A stretch of 64,000 nt of DNA from assembly GCF_001766675.1 (NCBI RefSeq), contig NZ_MJLT01000069.1, positions 1 to 64,000 of the forward strand. The letters run 5' to 3'. This DNA comes from Arthrobacter sp. SW1. GTDB lineage: Bacteria > Actinomycetota > Actinomycetes > Actinomycetales > Micrococcaceae. The notes under the pieces were generated by a model, which was not told where the DNA came from, did not search any database, and saw only the letters and a program-made list of their open reading frames with translations. The position numbers and the translations under genes are program-made. Positions 17,117-25,426 of the stretch are shown here, piece by piece (within the stretch, counting starts at the first letter, position 1; each line of letters begins with the position of its first letter).

Positions 17117-17626
17117 ATGACCACCAGGCACACCACCATCGGCTCCCCTCTGGGGGAACTCACCTTCACCTCGCGCGACGGCGTGCTCAGCGGTATTTTC
17201 TACGAAGGCCACTGGCATATGCCGCCGCAGGAATTCTTTGGGGACCCGACCACGCCTGAGGACCCGGTTTTCGCACCGGCCATCGCGCAGGTCCGGCAAT
17301 ACCTCCAAGGCGAGCGGACCGCCTTCGAGCTGGAGTACAAGGCCACCGGCAACGAGTTCCAGGAACGCGTCTGGGCCCGTTTGGAAAACATCCCATACGG
17401 CGAAACCATCACCTACGGTGCCCTTGCCGCCGAACTGGGAGATCCCAACCTTGCCCAGGCCGTCGGCTCGGCCGTTGGCCGGAACCCCCTCAGCATCGTC
17501 ATTCCCTGCCACCGCGTCGTGGGAAGCGGCGGCCGGCTCACCGGATATGCCGGCGGGCTGTCCAACAAGCGCTTCCTGCTTGAGCTGGAGGAGCCGGCAG
17601 CGGTAAGGGAAAGCAAGCTCTTCTGA
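17117..17626 (+). CDS. ogt: Methylated-DNA-protein cysteine methyltransferase (first copy)
   Basis: A suicide enzyme that transfers alkyl groups from O6-alkylguanine in DNA to its own cysteine. The 169-residue protein has the active-site PCHRVVGSGG and the upstream ENIPYGETITYGALA recognition segment, followed by GYAGGLSNKRFLLELE. ATG 17117 lacks an obvious Shine-Dalgarno sequence, so translation may be weak or leaderless. Its stop overlaps the sigma-factor ATG by one base (TGATG), starting a chain of coupled genes: methyltransferase, sigma factor, second methyltransferase, alkB. Confidence 0.93.
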   Translation: MTTRHTTIGSPLGELTFTSRDGVLSGIFYEGHWHMPPQEFFGDPTTPEDPVFAPAIAQVRQYLQGERTAFELEYKATGNEFQERVWARLENIPYGETITYGALAAELGDPNLAQAVGSAVGRNPLSIVIPCHRVVGSGGRLTGYAGGLSNKRFLLELEEPAAVRESKLF

Positions 17627-18129
17627 TGGGCAAGCCGCCCTTCGAGAAGGTCGTCGCCGCGCACGGCGCCGTAGTGCTCAGGGTCTGCCGGGCCGTGCTG
17701 GGCGCCCACGACGCCGAGGACGCGTGGTCCGAAACCTTCCTGTCAGCCCTCAAGGCCTACCCGGAGCTTCCCGACGACGCCAACCTCCAGGCCTGGCTGG
17801 TGACCATCGCCCACCGCAAGGCCATCGACGTCCTCCGCATCCGGCAGCGCCAAGCGGTTCCCCTGGATGAACTGCCGGCCCGTGAATCGCCGCTCGGCAA
17901 TCCGGGTGACGGGCACCCGGAAGTGCTCGACGCCGTCGGGCAGCTACCGCCCAAACAGCGGCAGGCCGTGGCGTACCACTACCTCGCGGGACTGCCGTAC
18001 AAGGAAATCTCCACGCTGCTGGGCGTCACGCCCGAAGCAGCGCGGCGCGCCGGCGCAGATGGCGTCAAGGCACTCCGGGCCGTCCTCACCGAAACCGGCA
18101 GCCCTGCTTCGAAAGGAGCGCTCCCATGA
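17626..18129 (+). CDS. ECF-like RNA polymerase sigma factor in an alkylation-repair operon
   Basis: A 167-residue regulator with sigma-70 region 2 (about 8-75, including DAEDAWSETFLSALKAYP and WLVTIAHRKAIDVLR) and region 4 (about 105-155, LPPKQRQAVAYHYLAG and YKEISTLLGVTPEAARR). No anti-sigma factor gene is adjacent. It overlaps the first methyltransferase gene by one base and the second by four, so it is made together with repair enzymes and probably directs their expression. It would be read by the host RNA polymerase; the inducing signal and target promoter are unknown. The family call is firm; the damage-response role is inference from context. Confidence 0.85.
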   Translation: MGKPPFEKVVAAHGAVVLRVCRAVLGAHDAEDAWSETFLSALKAYPELPDDANLQAWLVTIAHRKAIDVLRIRQRQAVPLDELPARESPLGNPGDGHPEVLDAVGQLPPKQRQAVAYHYLAGLPYKEISTLLGVTPEAARRAGADGVKALRAVLTETGSPASKGALP

Positions 18130-18734
18130 CCACACAACTTCCCGCCGAACTCGGGGCTTCCCTGGACCCGGCAGGGCCCGGCACCCTTGAGCGCCTGCAC
18201 GCCCGCCTCGCGGCTGCCGCAGCGGAACAGCACCTGCTCGACGTCGCCTACCGCACCGTCGATTCCCCGATCGGCCCGCTGCTGCTGGCCGCCACGGAGC
18301 GCGGACTGGTGCGCGTCGCCTTCGCGCTCGAGGATCACGACGCCGTGCTCCAGGCCCTCGCGGACAGGCTCGGTCCGCGCGTCCTGGAGAACCCGTCCCG
18401 CCTTGACGCCGCGGCCCGCCAGCTCGACGAATATTTCGCGGGTTCCCGCCACAGCTTCGATGTCCCGCTTGATTTCAGCCTGAGCCGGGGCTTCCGCCTG
18501 AGCGTGCTCGAGCACCTGCCGCAGATCCCGTACGGCAGCACCGAAAGCTACGCCCAGGTGGCTCTCGCGGCGGGCAGTCCCAAGGCGGTGCGCGCCGTCG
18601 GTTCCGCCTGTGCCACCAACCCGCTGCCCGTCGTCGTGCCGTGCCACCGGGTGGTGCGCTCTGACGGTTCCTTCGGCGGATACCTGGGCGGGCCGGACGC
18701 CAAGCGCACCCTGCTGGCACTGGAGGCGGCATGA
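18126..18734 (+). CDS. Methylated-DNA-protein cysteine methyltransferase (second copy)
   Basis: A second O6-alkylguanine methyltransferase of 202 residues, with an extra N-terminal helical segment of about 40 residues absent from the first copy. The ribonuclease-like N-terminal domain (VDSPIGPLLLAATERGLVRV) and the catalytic PCHRVVRSDGSFGGYLGG are intact. It resembles the C-terminal half of Ada proteins; no AraC-type domain is present. It overlaps the sigma-factor stop and the alkB start by four bases each. The two copies differ clearly in sequence and are not a recent duplication. Confidence 0.92.
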   Translation: MTTQLPAELGASLDPAGPGTLERLHARLAAAAAEQHLLDVAYRTVDSPIGPLLLAATERGLVRVAFALEDHDAVLQALADRLGPRVLENPSRLDAAARQLDEYFAGSRHSFDVPLDFSLSRGFRLSVLEHLPQIPYGSTESYAQVALAAGSPKAVRAVGSACATNPLPVVVPCHRVVRSDGSFGGYLGGPDAKRTLLALEAA

Positions 18735-19432
18735 CCGGACCGGATGTTCCCGGGGAGGCGCTGTTTCCTGCCGAGCTGATTTCCGTGCCCGACGCCGGTC
18801 CGCACCGTATCGCCGAAGGCGCCGTCCATGTGCCGGGATGGCTGGATACGGAGCAGCAGCGCTGGATCGTGGACCGCTTCCGCGAGTGGGCGGCCGGCCC
18901 GGTTCCGCCTCGTGCGGCTGTGCTGCCGGGCGGGCATCCGATGTCCGTGCAGACCGTCTGCCTTGGCTGGCACTGGCAGCCTTACCGGTACACGCGGGAG
19001 GCCTTCGACGTGAACGGCCGGCGGGTACTGGATTTTCCGGACTGGATGGTCCGGCTGGGCCGCAAGGCCCTGGCCGCGGCCGGGGCCGCGCCGGAAACGG
19101 CAGCTGGCTACACGCCGGATACGGCCTTGGTGAATTACTACGGCGAAGCGTCCAGGATGGGCATGCACCAGGACAAGGACGAACGTTCCGCAGCGCCCGT
19201 GGTTTCGCTGAGTATCGGAGACAGCTGCGTCTTCCGCTTCGGGAATACGGGAGGGCGCGGGAAACCGCACACGGATATAACCCTGCGCTCCGGAGACCTC
19301 TTTGTCTTTGGCGGAGCCTCCCGTTTCGCCTATCACGGCGTCGTCAAAGTGCATCCAGGCACGGCGCCTGCGGAGTGCGGCCTGGACGGCGGACGGATCA
19401 ACATCACCATGCGCGTCACGGGAATGTCGTAG
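18731..19432 (+). CDS. alkB: AlkB-family 2-oxoglutarate/Fe(II) dioxygenase
   Basis: An oxidative dealkylase that removes 1-methyladenine and 3-methylcytosine lesions, releasing the methyl group as formaldehyde. The 233-residue protein has the iron ligands HQDKDE and the distal His in FAYHGV, plus the 2-oxoglutarate-binding arginines in RINITMRVTG. The N-terminal LVNYYGEASRMGMHQD is typical of AlkB. ATG 18731 overlaps the preceding methyltransferase by four bases. The following tag-like gene is separated by 91 bp but runs in the same direction. Confidence 0.93.
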   Translation: MTGPDVPGEALFPAELISVPDAGPHRIAEGAVHVPGWLDTEQQRWIVDRFREWAAGPVPPRAAVLPGGHPMSVQTVCLGWHWQPYRYTREAFDVNGRRVLDFPDWMVRLGRKALAAAGAAPETAAGYTPDTALVNYYGEASRMGMHQDKDERSAAPVVSLSIGDSCVFRFGNTGGRGKPHTDITLRSGDLFVFGGASRFAYHGVVKVHPGTAPAECGLDGGRINITMRVTGMS

Positions 19433-19523
19433 CTTCGGCGCACAATATCCTCAGCAGCTTTATCCCGGGCGGCTCTCTCCGTCCGCCCTGAATGTCCACG
19501 TTCCACCTCGACTGGAGGCACCC

Positions 19524-20120
19524 ATGACACCGGCCGGCACCATCCTCGGCGAAGACGGACTGGCGCGGCCGCCCTGGGCTGCCGTCGATCCCCTGCTGCG
19601 GGACTATTACGACACTGAGTGGGGCATGCCTGTCACGGACGAGCAGGGCCTGTACGAACGCATCAGCCTGGAAGGGTTCCAGGCAGGACTCTCCTGGGCC
19701 ACCATCCTGCGGAAGCGCCCGGCGTTCCGTGCGGCGTTCCTGGACTTCGATCCGGAGAAGGTGGCATTGTTCGGCGAGCCGGATGTCGAACGGCTGATGC
19801 TGGACGCCGGCATTGTGCGCAACCGGCTGAAGATCCGGGCTGCCATCACCAACGCCAAGGCCACCCTCGCGCTGCGGGACTCCGGCGGCCTGGTGGACTT
19901 CGTGTGGTCCTTCCGGCCTGAAACCACTCCGGCTCCGGAAACCATTGCCGACCTCGCAACCCAGTCGCCTGAATCCGTGGCGTTGTCCAAGGCGCTCAGG
20001 AAAAAGGGCTTCGCCTTTGTCGGCCCCACCACCATGTACGCGCTGATGGAAGCGATCGGCATGATCGATACCCACCTTGTGGGCAGCCACCGCCGGGGAA
20101 GCTCCGGCATCTGGGCCTGA
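19524..20120 (+). CDS. tag: DNA-3-methyladenine glycosylase I (Tag-like), zinc ligands mostly lost
   Basis: A base-excision enzyme that removes 3-methyladenine. The 198-residue protein begins at ATG 19524 behind TGGAGG; the open frame extends upstream without support. Family motifs are clear: YYDTEWGMPV, SLEGFQAGLSW, LRKRPAFR, FVWSF, ALSKALRKKGFAFVGPTT. By comparison with E. coli Tag from memory, the zinc-snap residues Cys4, His17 and Cys179 are replaced by Pro (in RPPWA), Tyr (in DYYDTEWG) and Ser (in HLVGS); only the third ligand His remains. It closes the alkylation-repair gene set. Confidence 0.9.
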   Translation: MTPAGTILGEDGLARPPWAAVDPLLRDYYDTEWGMPVTDEQGLYERISLEGFQAGLSWATILRKRPAFRAAFLDFDPEKVALFGEPDVERLMLDAGIVRNRLKIRAAITNAKATLALRDSGGLVDFVWSFRPETTPAPETIADLATQSPESVALSKALRKKGFAFVGPTTMYALMEAIGMIDTHLVGSHRRGSSGIWA

Positions 20121-20853
20121 GCCTGTCCCCACGTGTCCACAAAAGTGGGCAACTTTATCCACAGCTGTGGAAACACTATGTGGAAAGACTCGGTATTCAG
20201 GGCGGATTCCCCGGTTTTCCGGGGTTTTTGAAGGGTCACTCTCGTTTCTGTGGTTTTCCCCATGTGGGCAAGGCTGTGGATCGTGGCTCCACCTTCACCA
20301 AGTGTTCATGGTTCCGGGATGGAGAACTTCACCTGCCGGGCCGGAACGCCCTTTTCCTGCCCGCCCGGCGTGCCGTGGAAGTTACCCACTTAACAACAAG
20401 GCGCTTCCCACAAGTTATCCACAGCTGGGGAAAAGCTGTGGTCAAAGCCGGGAAACTTCCCCGGAACCGCGCGGTTGATGCCGTGATTTAAGGGGAAGAA
20501 CTACAACGGTGTGAGTTATTAACACTGTTGATAAGCCTGTTGAAAGACGCTTCCGACGGCTGTGGAAACGGCTTGTCCTGCGGGTTTTCCACAAGAGACA
20601 CACCTGGAGCCGATTTGTCCACATAAACACAGCTCTGTGCAGGAAAGTTATCCACAGCTGTGGACGAAGCTGGGTATTTCTCAGCTGGAGGTCCTGGATC
20701 ACCGCGAACTAGGGAATGCTGGCCCTGAACTACACAGCTGTAAGTTACTCACAGTGTGGATAAGGGCTGTGGAAAACACGGTAAGCCGTCTCCGGGGGCA
20801 GGAGGGCACGCCAAAAGAACCGGCGAAGCCGGCATGGAGAAAGGGGAGAAGCC
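20121..20853. other. Non-coding region with clustered DnaA boxes
   Basis: No convincing gene is seen in 730 bp. Perfect DnaA 9-mers lie at 20155-20163, 20415-20423 and 20648-20656 (TTATCCACA) and at 20755-20763 (TGTGGATAA). A near match TGTTGATAA is at 20526-20534. Three of the perfect boxes continue into AGCTGTGG or AGCTGGGG, giving palindrome-like ends. The cluster lies about 15 kb from dnaA/oriC between a rightward glycosylase gene and a leftward rhomboid gene. It might titrate DnaA or be a secondary or relic origin element; this is inference. Confidence 0.8.
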
Positions 20854-21723
20854 TTAGATAGCCGCTGTGCGCAGTGCCGTGGCAAGAACCAGGAGCACGG
20901 CCACCACCGCAAGCCCGGCGGCTTGGTAAAGCGCCCGGCGCGGACCGCGCGGGGCATAGGCAACGGCAGCGGCGCTGAGCGCACCGGTAACCAAGCCGCC
21001 AAGGTGCGCCTGCCAGGCAATCCCGGAGACCATGAAGCCAATGGCGCCGTTGATGGCAATCAGTACCCAGAGCTGCTTGGTGTCACCGCCGCGATGCCGT
21101 TGGATCACGAGCATCGCGCCGAACATGCCGAAGATGGCGCCGGACGCGCCGACCACGGGGATGACGGGGAAGACGGGCGTCAACAGCATGTAGCCGACTG
21201 AACCACCGATTGCGGACAGCAGGTAGATGGCCAGGAAGCGGGTGCGTCCGAGCAGCGGCTCAAGGGCCTGGCCGAAAATCCACAACGTGTACATGTTCAG
21301 GGCAATGTGGAGGACGAAGCCCTGGGAGTGGAGGAAGGCCGCGGTGAGCATGCGCCACGGCTCAAAATGGCCGTACTGCGGATCCGCGAAGGCGGAGGCG
21401 AACGCGAAGTTCTGGAAGATCACGTCCCCCGGAACAATCCATTGCAGGACGTAAAGGACGACGCACGCGCCAATAAGAAGGAAAGTGGCCATCGGCCGGT
21501 CTACGACGGCGGTGCCGCCGTAGACCGAGCGGACAGCCGGCGTCGAACGGCTGAGTTCGTTGACGCAGTCAACGCATTGGAACCCGACGGCGGCCGCACG
21601 CTGGCATTCGGGGCAAGCCGGGCGGCCGCAACGCTGGCACCTCACATAGGAGGGCCGGTCGGGGTGCCTGGGGCATACCGGAACGCCTGCTGACGGCTCC
21701 GCCGCCGGGTATCCAAAACTCAT
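20854..21723 (-). CDS. Rhomboid-family intramembrane serine protease
   Basis: A 289-residue membrane protease. Residues about 18-60 form a cysteine-rich zinc-binding module with four CxxC/CxxH-like pairs (CPRHPDRPSYVRCQRCGRPA, then CPEC and CVDC). Six or seven hydrophobic helices follow. The catalytic serine is in GASGAIFGMFGAML and the catalytic histidine in WQAHLGGLVTGAL, so the enzyme looks active. The HIALNMYTLWIFGQALE segment is also typical of rhomboids. Substrates are unknown. It follows the cyclophilin gene in the same direction with a 19-bp gap and may be co-transcribed. Confidence 0.92.
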   Translation of the reverse strand: MSFGYPAAEPSAGVPVCPRHPDRPSYVRCQRCGRPACPECQRAAAVGFQCVDCVNELSRSTPAVRSVYGGTAVVDRPMATFLLIGACVVLYVLQWIVPGDVIFQNFAFASAFADPQYGHFEPWRMLTAAFLHSQGFVLHIALNMYTLWIFGQALEPLLGRTRFLAIYLLSAIGGSVGYMLLTPVFPVIPVVGASGAIFGMFGAMLVIQRHRGGDTKQLWVLIAINGAIGFMVSGIAWQAHLGGLVTGALSAAAVAYAPRGPRRALYQAAGLAVVAVLLVLATALRTAAI

Positions 21724-21742
21724 GGGTTGTTCAGGCTCCGGA

Positions 21743-22285
21743 TCAGAGCTGCTCGACGTCGATGCTGTTGATGACGACGTCCTCGACCGGGCGGTCGCCC
21801 ATGCCGGTGCGGACAGCCTCGATGGCGTCGACGACCTTCTTGGATTCGTCGTCAGCGACCTCGCCGAAGATGGAGTGCTTGCCGAAGAGCCAGTCGGTGT
21901 TGACCGTGGTGATGAAGAACTGGGAACCGTTGGTGCCCTTGCCCATCTGGATGCCGGCGTTGGCCATGGCCAGCTTGTAGGGGGCGTTGAAGTTCAGTTC
22001 CGGGTGGATCTCGTCGTCGAACTTGTAGCCCGGGCCACCGATGCCGCGGCCCAGCGGGTCGCCGCCCTGGATCATGAAGTCCTTGATGATGCGGTGGAAG
22101 ATGGTGCCGTTGTACAGCGGGGTACCGGTCTTGTCTTCGCCCGTTTCGGGGTGCGTCCAGGACTTTTCACCCGTGGCGAGGCCAACGAAGTTGGCCACGG
22201 TCTTGGGTGCGTGGTTGCCGAAGAGGTTCACCACGATGTCGCCGAGGCTGGTGTGGATGGTTGCTTTTGCGGTTGCAATGGTCAT
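21743..22285 (-). CDS. ppiA: Peptidyl-prolyl cis-trans isomerase (cyclophilin)
   Basis: A cytoplasmic cyclophilin that speeds proline isomerisation during protein folding. The 180-residue protein has no signal peptide. Active-site segments are FHRIIKDFMIQGGDP, GTNGSQFFITT and the tryptophan-containing TDWLFGKHSIFGEV. ATG 22285 opens MTIATAKATIHTSLGDIVV. It is divergent from the amphipathic-repeat protein gene and precedes the rhomboid gene. Cyclophilins at this place beside oriC are common in actinobacteria (PpiA of mycobacteria lies near gyrA). Confidence 0.94.
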   Translation of the reverse strand: MTIATAKATIHTSLGDIVVNLFGNHAPKTVANFVGLATGEKSWTHPETGEDKTGTPLYNGTIFHRIIKDFMIQGGDPLGRGIGGPGYKFDDEIHPELNFNAPYKLAMANAGIQMGKGTNGSQFFITTVNTDWLFGKHSIFGEVADDESKKVVDAIEAVRTGMGDRPVEDVVINSIDVEQL

Positions 22286-22438
22286 GGCCCCATTCTTTCA
22301 TGCAGGGTCAACGCGGCAGCGGGCGGAAAGCCGGTTCCGCGCTCGGTGAAATCTCCGGTGATTGCGTCCCATGAATAGCCGGTGCCGGTCAGGCGACGTA
22401 GGCTAACAACAAACGAGCATGTGTATCGGGAGGTAGTT

Positions 22439-23437
22439 GTGAAGAAAACAGACCGTATTGCCCGCGACCTTGAGCACTCGGTGGCAGCAGGCGTCGACAG
22501 CGCCAAGGACTGGGCTGCACCGCGCGTCGAAGCTGCCGTGAACTGGGCAGTTCCCCGGATCCAGCACGGAATTGATACCGCCTCACCGAAGATCCAGGAA
22601 GGCCTCAAGTCGGCCGCCCACAACCTGGCCGACGGCGTCGCAACCGTCACGCCGAGGCTCCAGGAAGGCCTGGCGAACCTCGCTCCGAAGATCCACGACG
22701 CCGTCGAGGAAGCGTCGCCGAAGATCCAGGAGGCCCTGAACAAGGCAACTCCGGCACTCGGTGTCGCCCGGGACAAGGTAGTGGAAGAGTACTTGCCGAA
22801 GCTGTCCGAGCAGCTCGACCAGGCCTCCAACGCCGTGCACCACCTCCTGGAAAACGCACCCGCACAGGTTGACGCAGTCGCGCAGAAGCTTGCGGATTCC
22901 GGTGTGGTGCACAATCTCCAGGACCAGGCCCAGGCCGCCGGAACGCAGTTCAAGGCCGTAGCAGAAGAAACCGGCAAGGCCGTCGCCGCCGAGCTCGGCC
23001 GCAAGGAAAAGCCCAAGAAGCGCGGACTCCTGATTGTCACCGTCATCGCCGCAGCCGTCGCCGCCGGTGTCGCCGCGTGGAAGGCGTCCAAGCCCGTCGA
23101 GGATCCGTGGAAGACTCCTGCGCCGGTGAACCCGCCGAGCAACCCGCGTTCGACGCCGAACAACGACGCCCCCGCCAACTCGGCACCGGTGGGCCCTGCC
23201 CCGACGCCGGACGTAGCCAAGGACGCCGCTGACGAATCGCCCGAGGAGCCGCTCAACCCGGCACCGGTCGACTCGGCACCGGTGGGCCCTGCCCCGACGC
23301 CCGAGGTAGCCAAGGACTCCAAGGGGCCCGCGGACAAGGTCGATGCCAAGACCGCGGTGAAGAACATCGCCTCGAACATCCACAAGGACGAGCCGGCAGG
23401 CGAAGAAGGCAAGAGCGAAGGAAAGCACCAGGCCTGA
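22439..23437 (+). CDS. Amphipathic-repeat single-pass membrane protein, unknown function
   Basis: A 332-residue protein from GTG 22439, behind GGGAGG. Residues about 20-120 hold several units of roughly 11-17 residues of the type (S/A/T)PKIQEGL, for example ASPKIQEGLKSAA, VTPRLQEGLANL, LAPKIHDAV and ASPKIQEAL. These would form amphipathic helices. A helix at about 200-220 (RGLLIVTVIAAAVAAGVAAW), flanked on its N-terminal side by KEKPKKR, suggests a cytoplasmic N-terminus. The outer tail is Pro/Asp-rich and contains an internal duplication of SAPVGPAPTP followed by VAKD. It resembles stress-related or membrane-associated helical proteins, but no family is recognised with certainty. Confidence 0.85.
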   Translation: MKKTDRIARDLEHSVAAGVDSAKDWAAPRVEAAVNWAVPRIQHGIDTASPKIQEGLKSAAHNLADGVATVTPRLQEGLANLAPKIHDAVEEASPKIQEALNKATPALGVARDKVVEEYLPKLSEQLDQASNAVHHLLENAPAQVDAVAQKLADSGVVHNLQDQAQAAGTQFKAVAEETGKAVAAELGRKEKPKKRGLLIVTVIAAAVAAGVAAWKASKPVEDPWKTPAPVNPPSNPRSTPNNDAPANSAPVGPAPTPDVAKDAADESPEEPLNPAPVDSAPVGPAPTPEVAKDSKGPADKVDAKTAVKNIASNIHKDEPAGEEGKSEGKHQA

Positions 23438-23472
23438 GCTGCGCCACACGCTGACGCGCCACACCTTGTCTT

Positions 23473-23503
23473 GAGGGGACTCCGCACTGCGCGGGGTCCC
23501 CTC
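23473..23503 (+). terminator. Terminator after the amphipathic-repeat gene
   Basis: The inverted repeat gaggggac / gtcccctc encloses a GC-rich loop and is followed by aatgttt. It lies 36 bp beyond the stop codon. Confidence 0.75.
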
Positions 23504-23569
23504 AATGTTTATCCATACGTCACCGGAAGCTCCCCGGCGGGCCGGCGGGCCGGTGTTAGATTTATCTGG

Positions 23570-24445
23570 ATGTCAGCCGATAGATCGCCCGAAGAACTTG
23601 CCCCTTCTGACGCACCCAGGCCGGAAGTGTCCATCGTCATCCCGGCGTACAACGAGGAAAGCGTCATCAGGCAGTGCCTCATCGCCGCCATTTACCAGTC
23701 TGTCCCCGCCGCGGAGATCATCGTGGTGGACAACATGTCCACGGACCGCACCGCGCAGATCGTGGCACAGATGCAGCAGGAATACCCTGAGAGCCCCATC
23801 ATCCTGCTGAGCCAGGATCAGGCACAGGGCCTCATCCCCACCCGCAACTTCGGGCTGAACAGTGCCACCGGAGACATCCTGGGCCGCATCGACGCCGACT
23901 CCGTCCTCGAACCGGACTGGGTGGAACAGGTCCAGAACGCCTTCATGGATCCGGACGTCCAAGCTGCCACCGGCCCGGTGGTCTACTACGACATGCCCAT
24001 GCGCCGCTTCGGCCTCAAGGCGGACGACAAAATGCGCCAGCTCATGCTGCGCCTCGCCAAGCACCAGTACCACTTCCTGTTCGGCTCCAACATGGCGCTG
24101 CGCCGCTCAGCGTGGGAAACCATCCGGGACGAAGCGTGCCTTGACGAGAAGGACGAGATGCATGAGGACATCGACCTCTCCCTGCACCTGGCCGAACATG
24201 AACTGCGGGTGCAGTACTGGCCGCAGATGGTGTCCGGGATGTCCGCCCGCCGGCTGGAGGATTCGCCGCGGGACTACCGCTACTACGTAACCCGCTTCGA
24301 CCGCACCTACAAGGCCCACAACGTCAAGAAGATGGCGCTGAAGGCGCCGATGGTGGTCTTCTTCTCCGTCTACTTCCCGGCGAAGCTGCTGCGGGCCATC
24401 CACACGGCCAGCTCCAGCCAGGGCGTCCGCCGCGGCGGACAGTAG
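23570..24445 (+). CDS. Family 2 glycosyltransferase
   Basis: A GT-A fold enzyme of 291 residues that probably transfers sugar to a lipid or polysaccharide acceptor. It starts at ATG 23570 (MSADRSPEELAPSD); the longer upstream frame covers a terminator and lacks support. Motifs are VSIVIPAYNEESVIRQCL at the N-terminus, IIVVDNMSTDRTAQIV for nucleotide binding, GRIDADS (DxD metal site) and a later EDIDLS. There is no clear signal peptide; the C-terminal hydrophobic patch (PMVVFFSVYFPAKLL) may touch the membrane. Its acceptor is unknown. It converges with the EamA pseudogene, 21 bp apart. Confidence 0.88.
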   Translation: MSADRSPEELAPSDAPRPEVSIVIPAYNEESVIRQCLIAAIYQSVPAAEIIVVDNMSTDRTAQIVAQMQQEYPESPIILLSQDQAQGLIPTRNFGLNSATGDILGRIDADSVLEPDWVEQVQNAFMDPDVQAATGPVVYYDMPMRRFGLKADDKMRQLMLRLAKHQYHFLFGSNMALRRSAWETIRDEACLDEKDEMHEDIDLSLHLAEHELRVQYWPQMVSGMSARRLEDSPRDYRYYVTRFDRTYKAHNVKKMALKAPMVVFFSVYFPAKLLRAIHTASSSQGVRRGGQ

Positions 24446-24466
24446 CCGGCCGCAGCCGCCCGGCCC

Positions 24467-25379
24467 TTAGTCGGCGCCGAGCGCCGTAACCGGACCGCCG
24501 CCGTCGTCCTTTGTTCCGCTGCGCTGTCCGGCAATGACGACGGCGAGTCCCGCCAGTATCAGCCCCAGGCCCAGGTAGGTGCCCGCCGGCAGTGCCTCGT
24601 GCAGGAAAACCGCCGCCAGCAGGGCCGCTCCCGGGATTTCCAGCAGGATGATCATCGAGACGAGCAAGGGGCTCATGGTGGCCAGCAGGTGGTTGAACAT
24701 GGTGTGGCCCACCAGCTGGGCAGAAACGGTGATCGCAATGATCCCGGCCCAGCCTCCGGCGTCGAATTCTGTGAGCGGCTGCCCGCTGGCCAGGGCGAGC
24801 AGCGCAATCAGGACGGCACAGATCCCTGTAGCAGAGCGCGGTGTACGTGCCGGTGCCCATGGTCTGCCGGGCCCGGCCGCCGGCCATCGCGTAGAGCGCG
24901 CCGAAGACGCCGCCGGCCAAGGCGAGGACATCGCCCCGCAGGGCATCGGGCGAAGAACCCAGGTCGAAACCGGTGATCACCAGCACGCCGCCGAGCGCAG
25001 CACCGAGTCCGGCCGGAACCGCCCAGTGGTGCCGGGTGCCCCGCAGGAACTGGAACACGGCGATCCAGGCCGATTGCAGGCAGACGAGGGCCGTGGACGC
25101 TGCCACGGAGGTCAGCTGGAGCGAGGTGATGAAGCAGGCGAAGTGCGCAGCGAGGGCGACGGCGGCAACGCCGGTCCAAGCAGCCTCGCGCCGGGTGATC
25201 GTGCGGAACTGTCGCGGTTCCTTGAGGAGCACGGGGGATGCCATCACGACGGCGGCGATCGCGTTGCGCCAGAAGGCAATCGCCAACGCGGTGGCGGTGG
25301 TCGCTGCAAGGGTGCCGGCGATCAACGGGCCGGAGGCCGCAACGCCCAGGACACCGAGGGCGGCAAAGAGGACGTTCAT
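24467..25379 (-). pseudogene. EamA/DMT-family transporter, frameshifted
   Basis: A ten-helix drug/metabolite transporter gene split over two frames. The N-terminal part (from ATG 25379, MNVLFAALGVLGVAASG) is good through ARQTMGTGTYTALCY, and the C-terminal part resumes in another frame at GICAVLIALLALASG and continues through LVGHTMFNHLLATMSPLLV to a stop at 24467. The shift is at about 24825-24832, where one base is extra or two are missing (ctacaggga on the coding strand). No slippery heptamer is evident, so programmed shifting is unlikely. It could be a genuine recent pseudogene or a sequencing error. An intact product would have about 304 residues, normal for the family. Confidence 0.85.
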
Positions 25380-25426
25380 GGCCTTTCCCTCCTTGCCCGT
25401 TTCCGACGTCGAAAGCCCGTGAACAC

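Noticed and set aside
20077..20478. 133-codon frame over the DnaA-box region
   Set aside because: It begins inside tag in another frame and its translation shows no protein-like pattern; the region is better explained as non-coding.
24825..24832. Programmed ribosomal frameshift in the EamA gene
   Set aside because: No slippery heptamer or downstream structure is apparent, and family members are single-frame.
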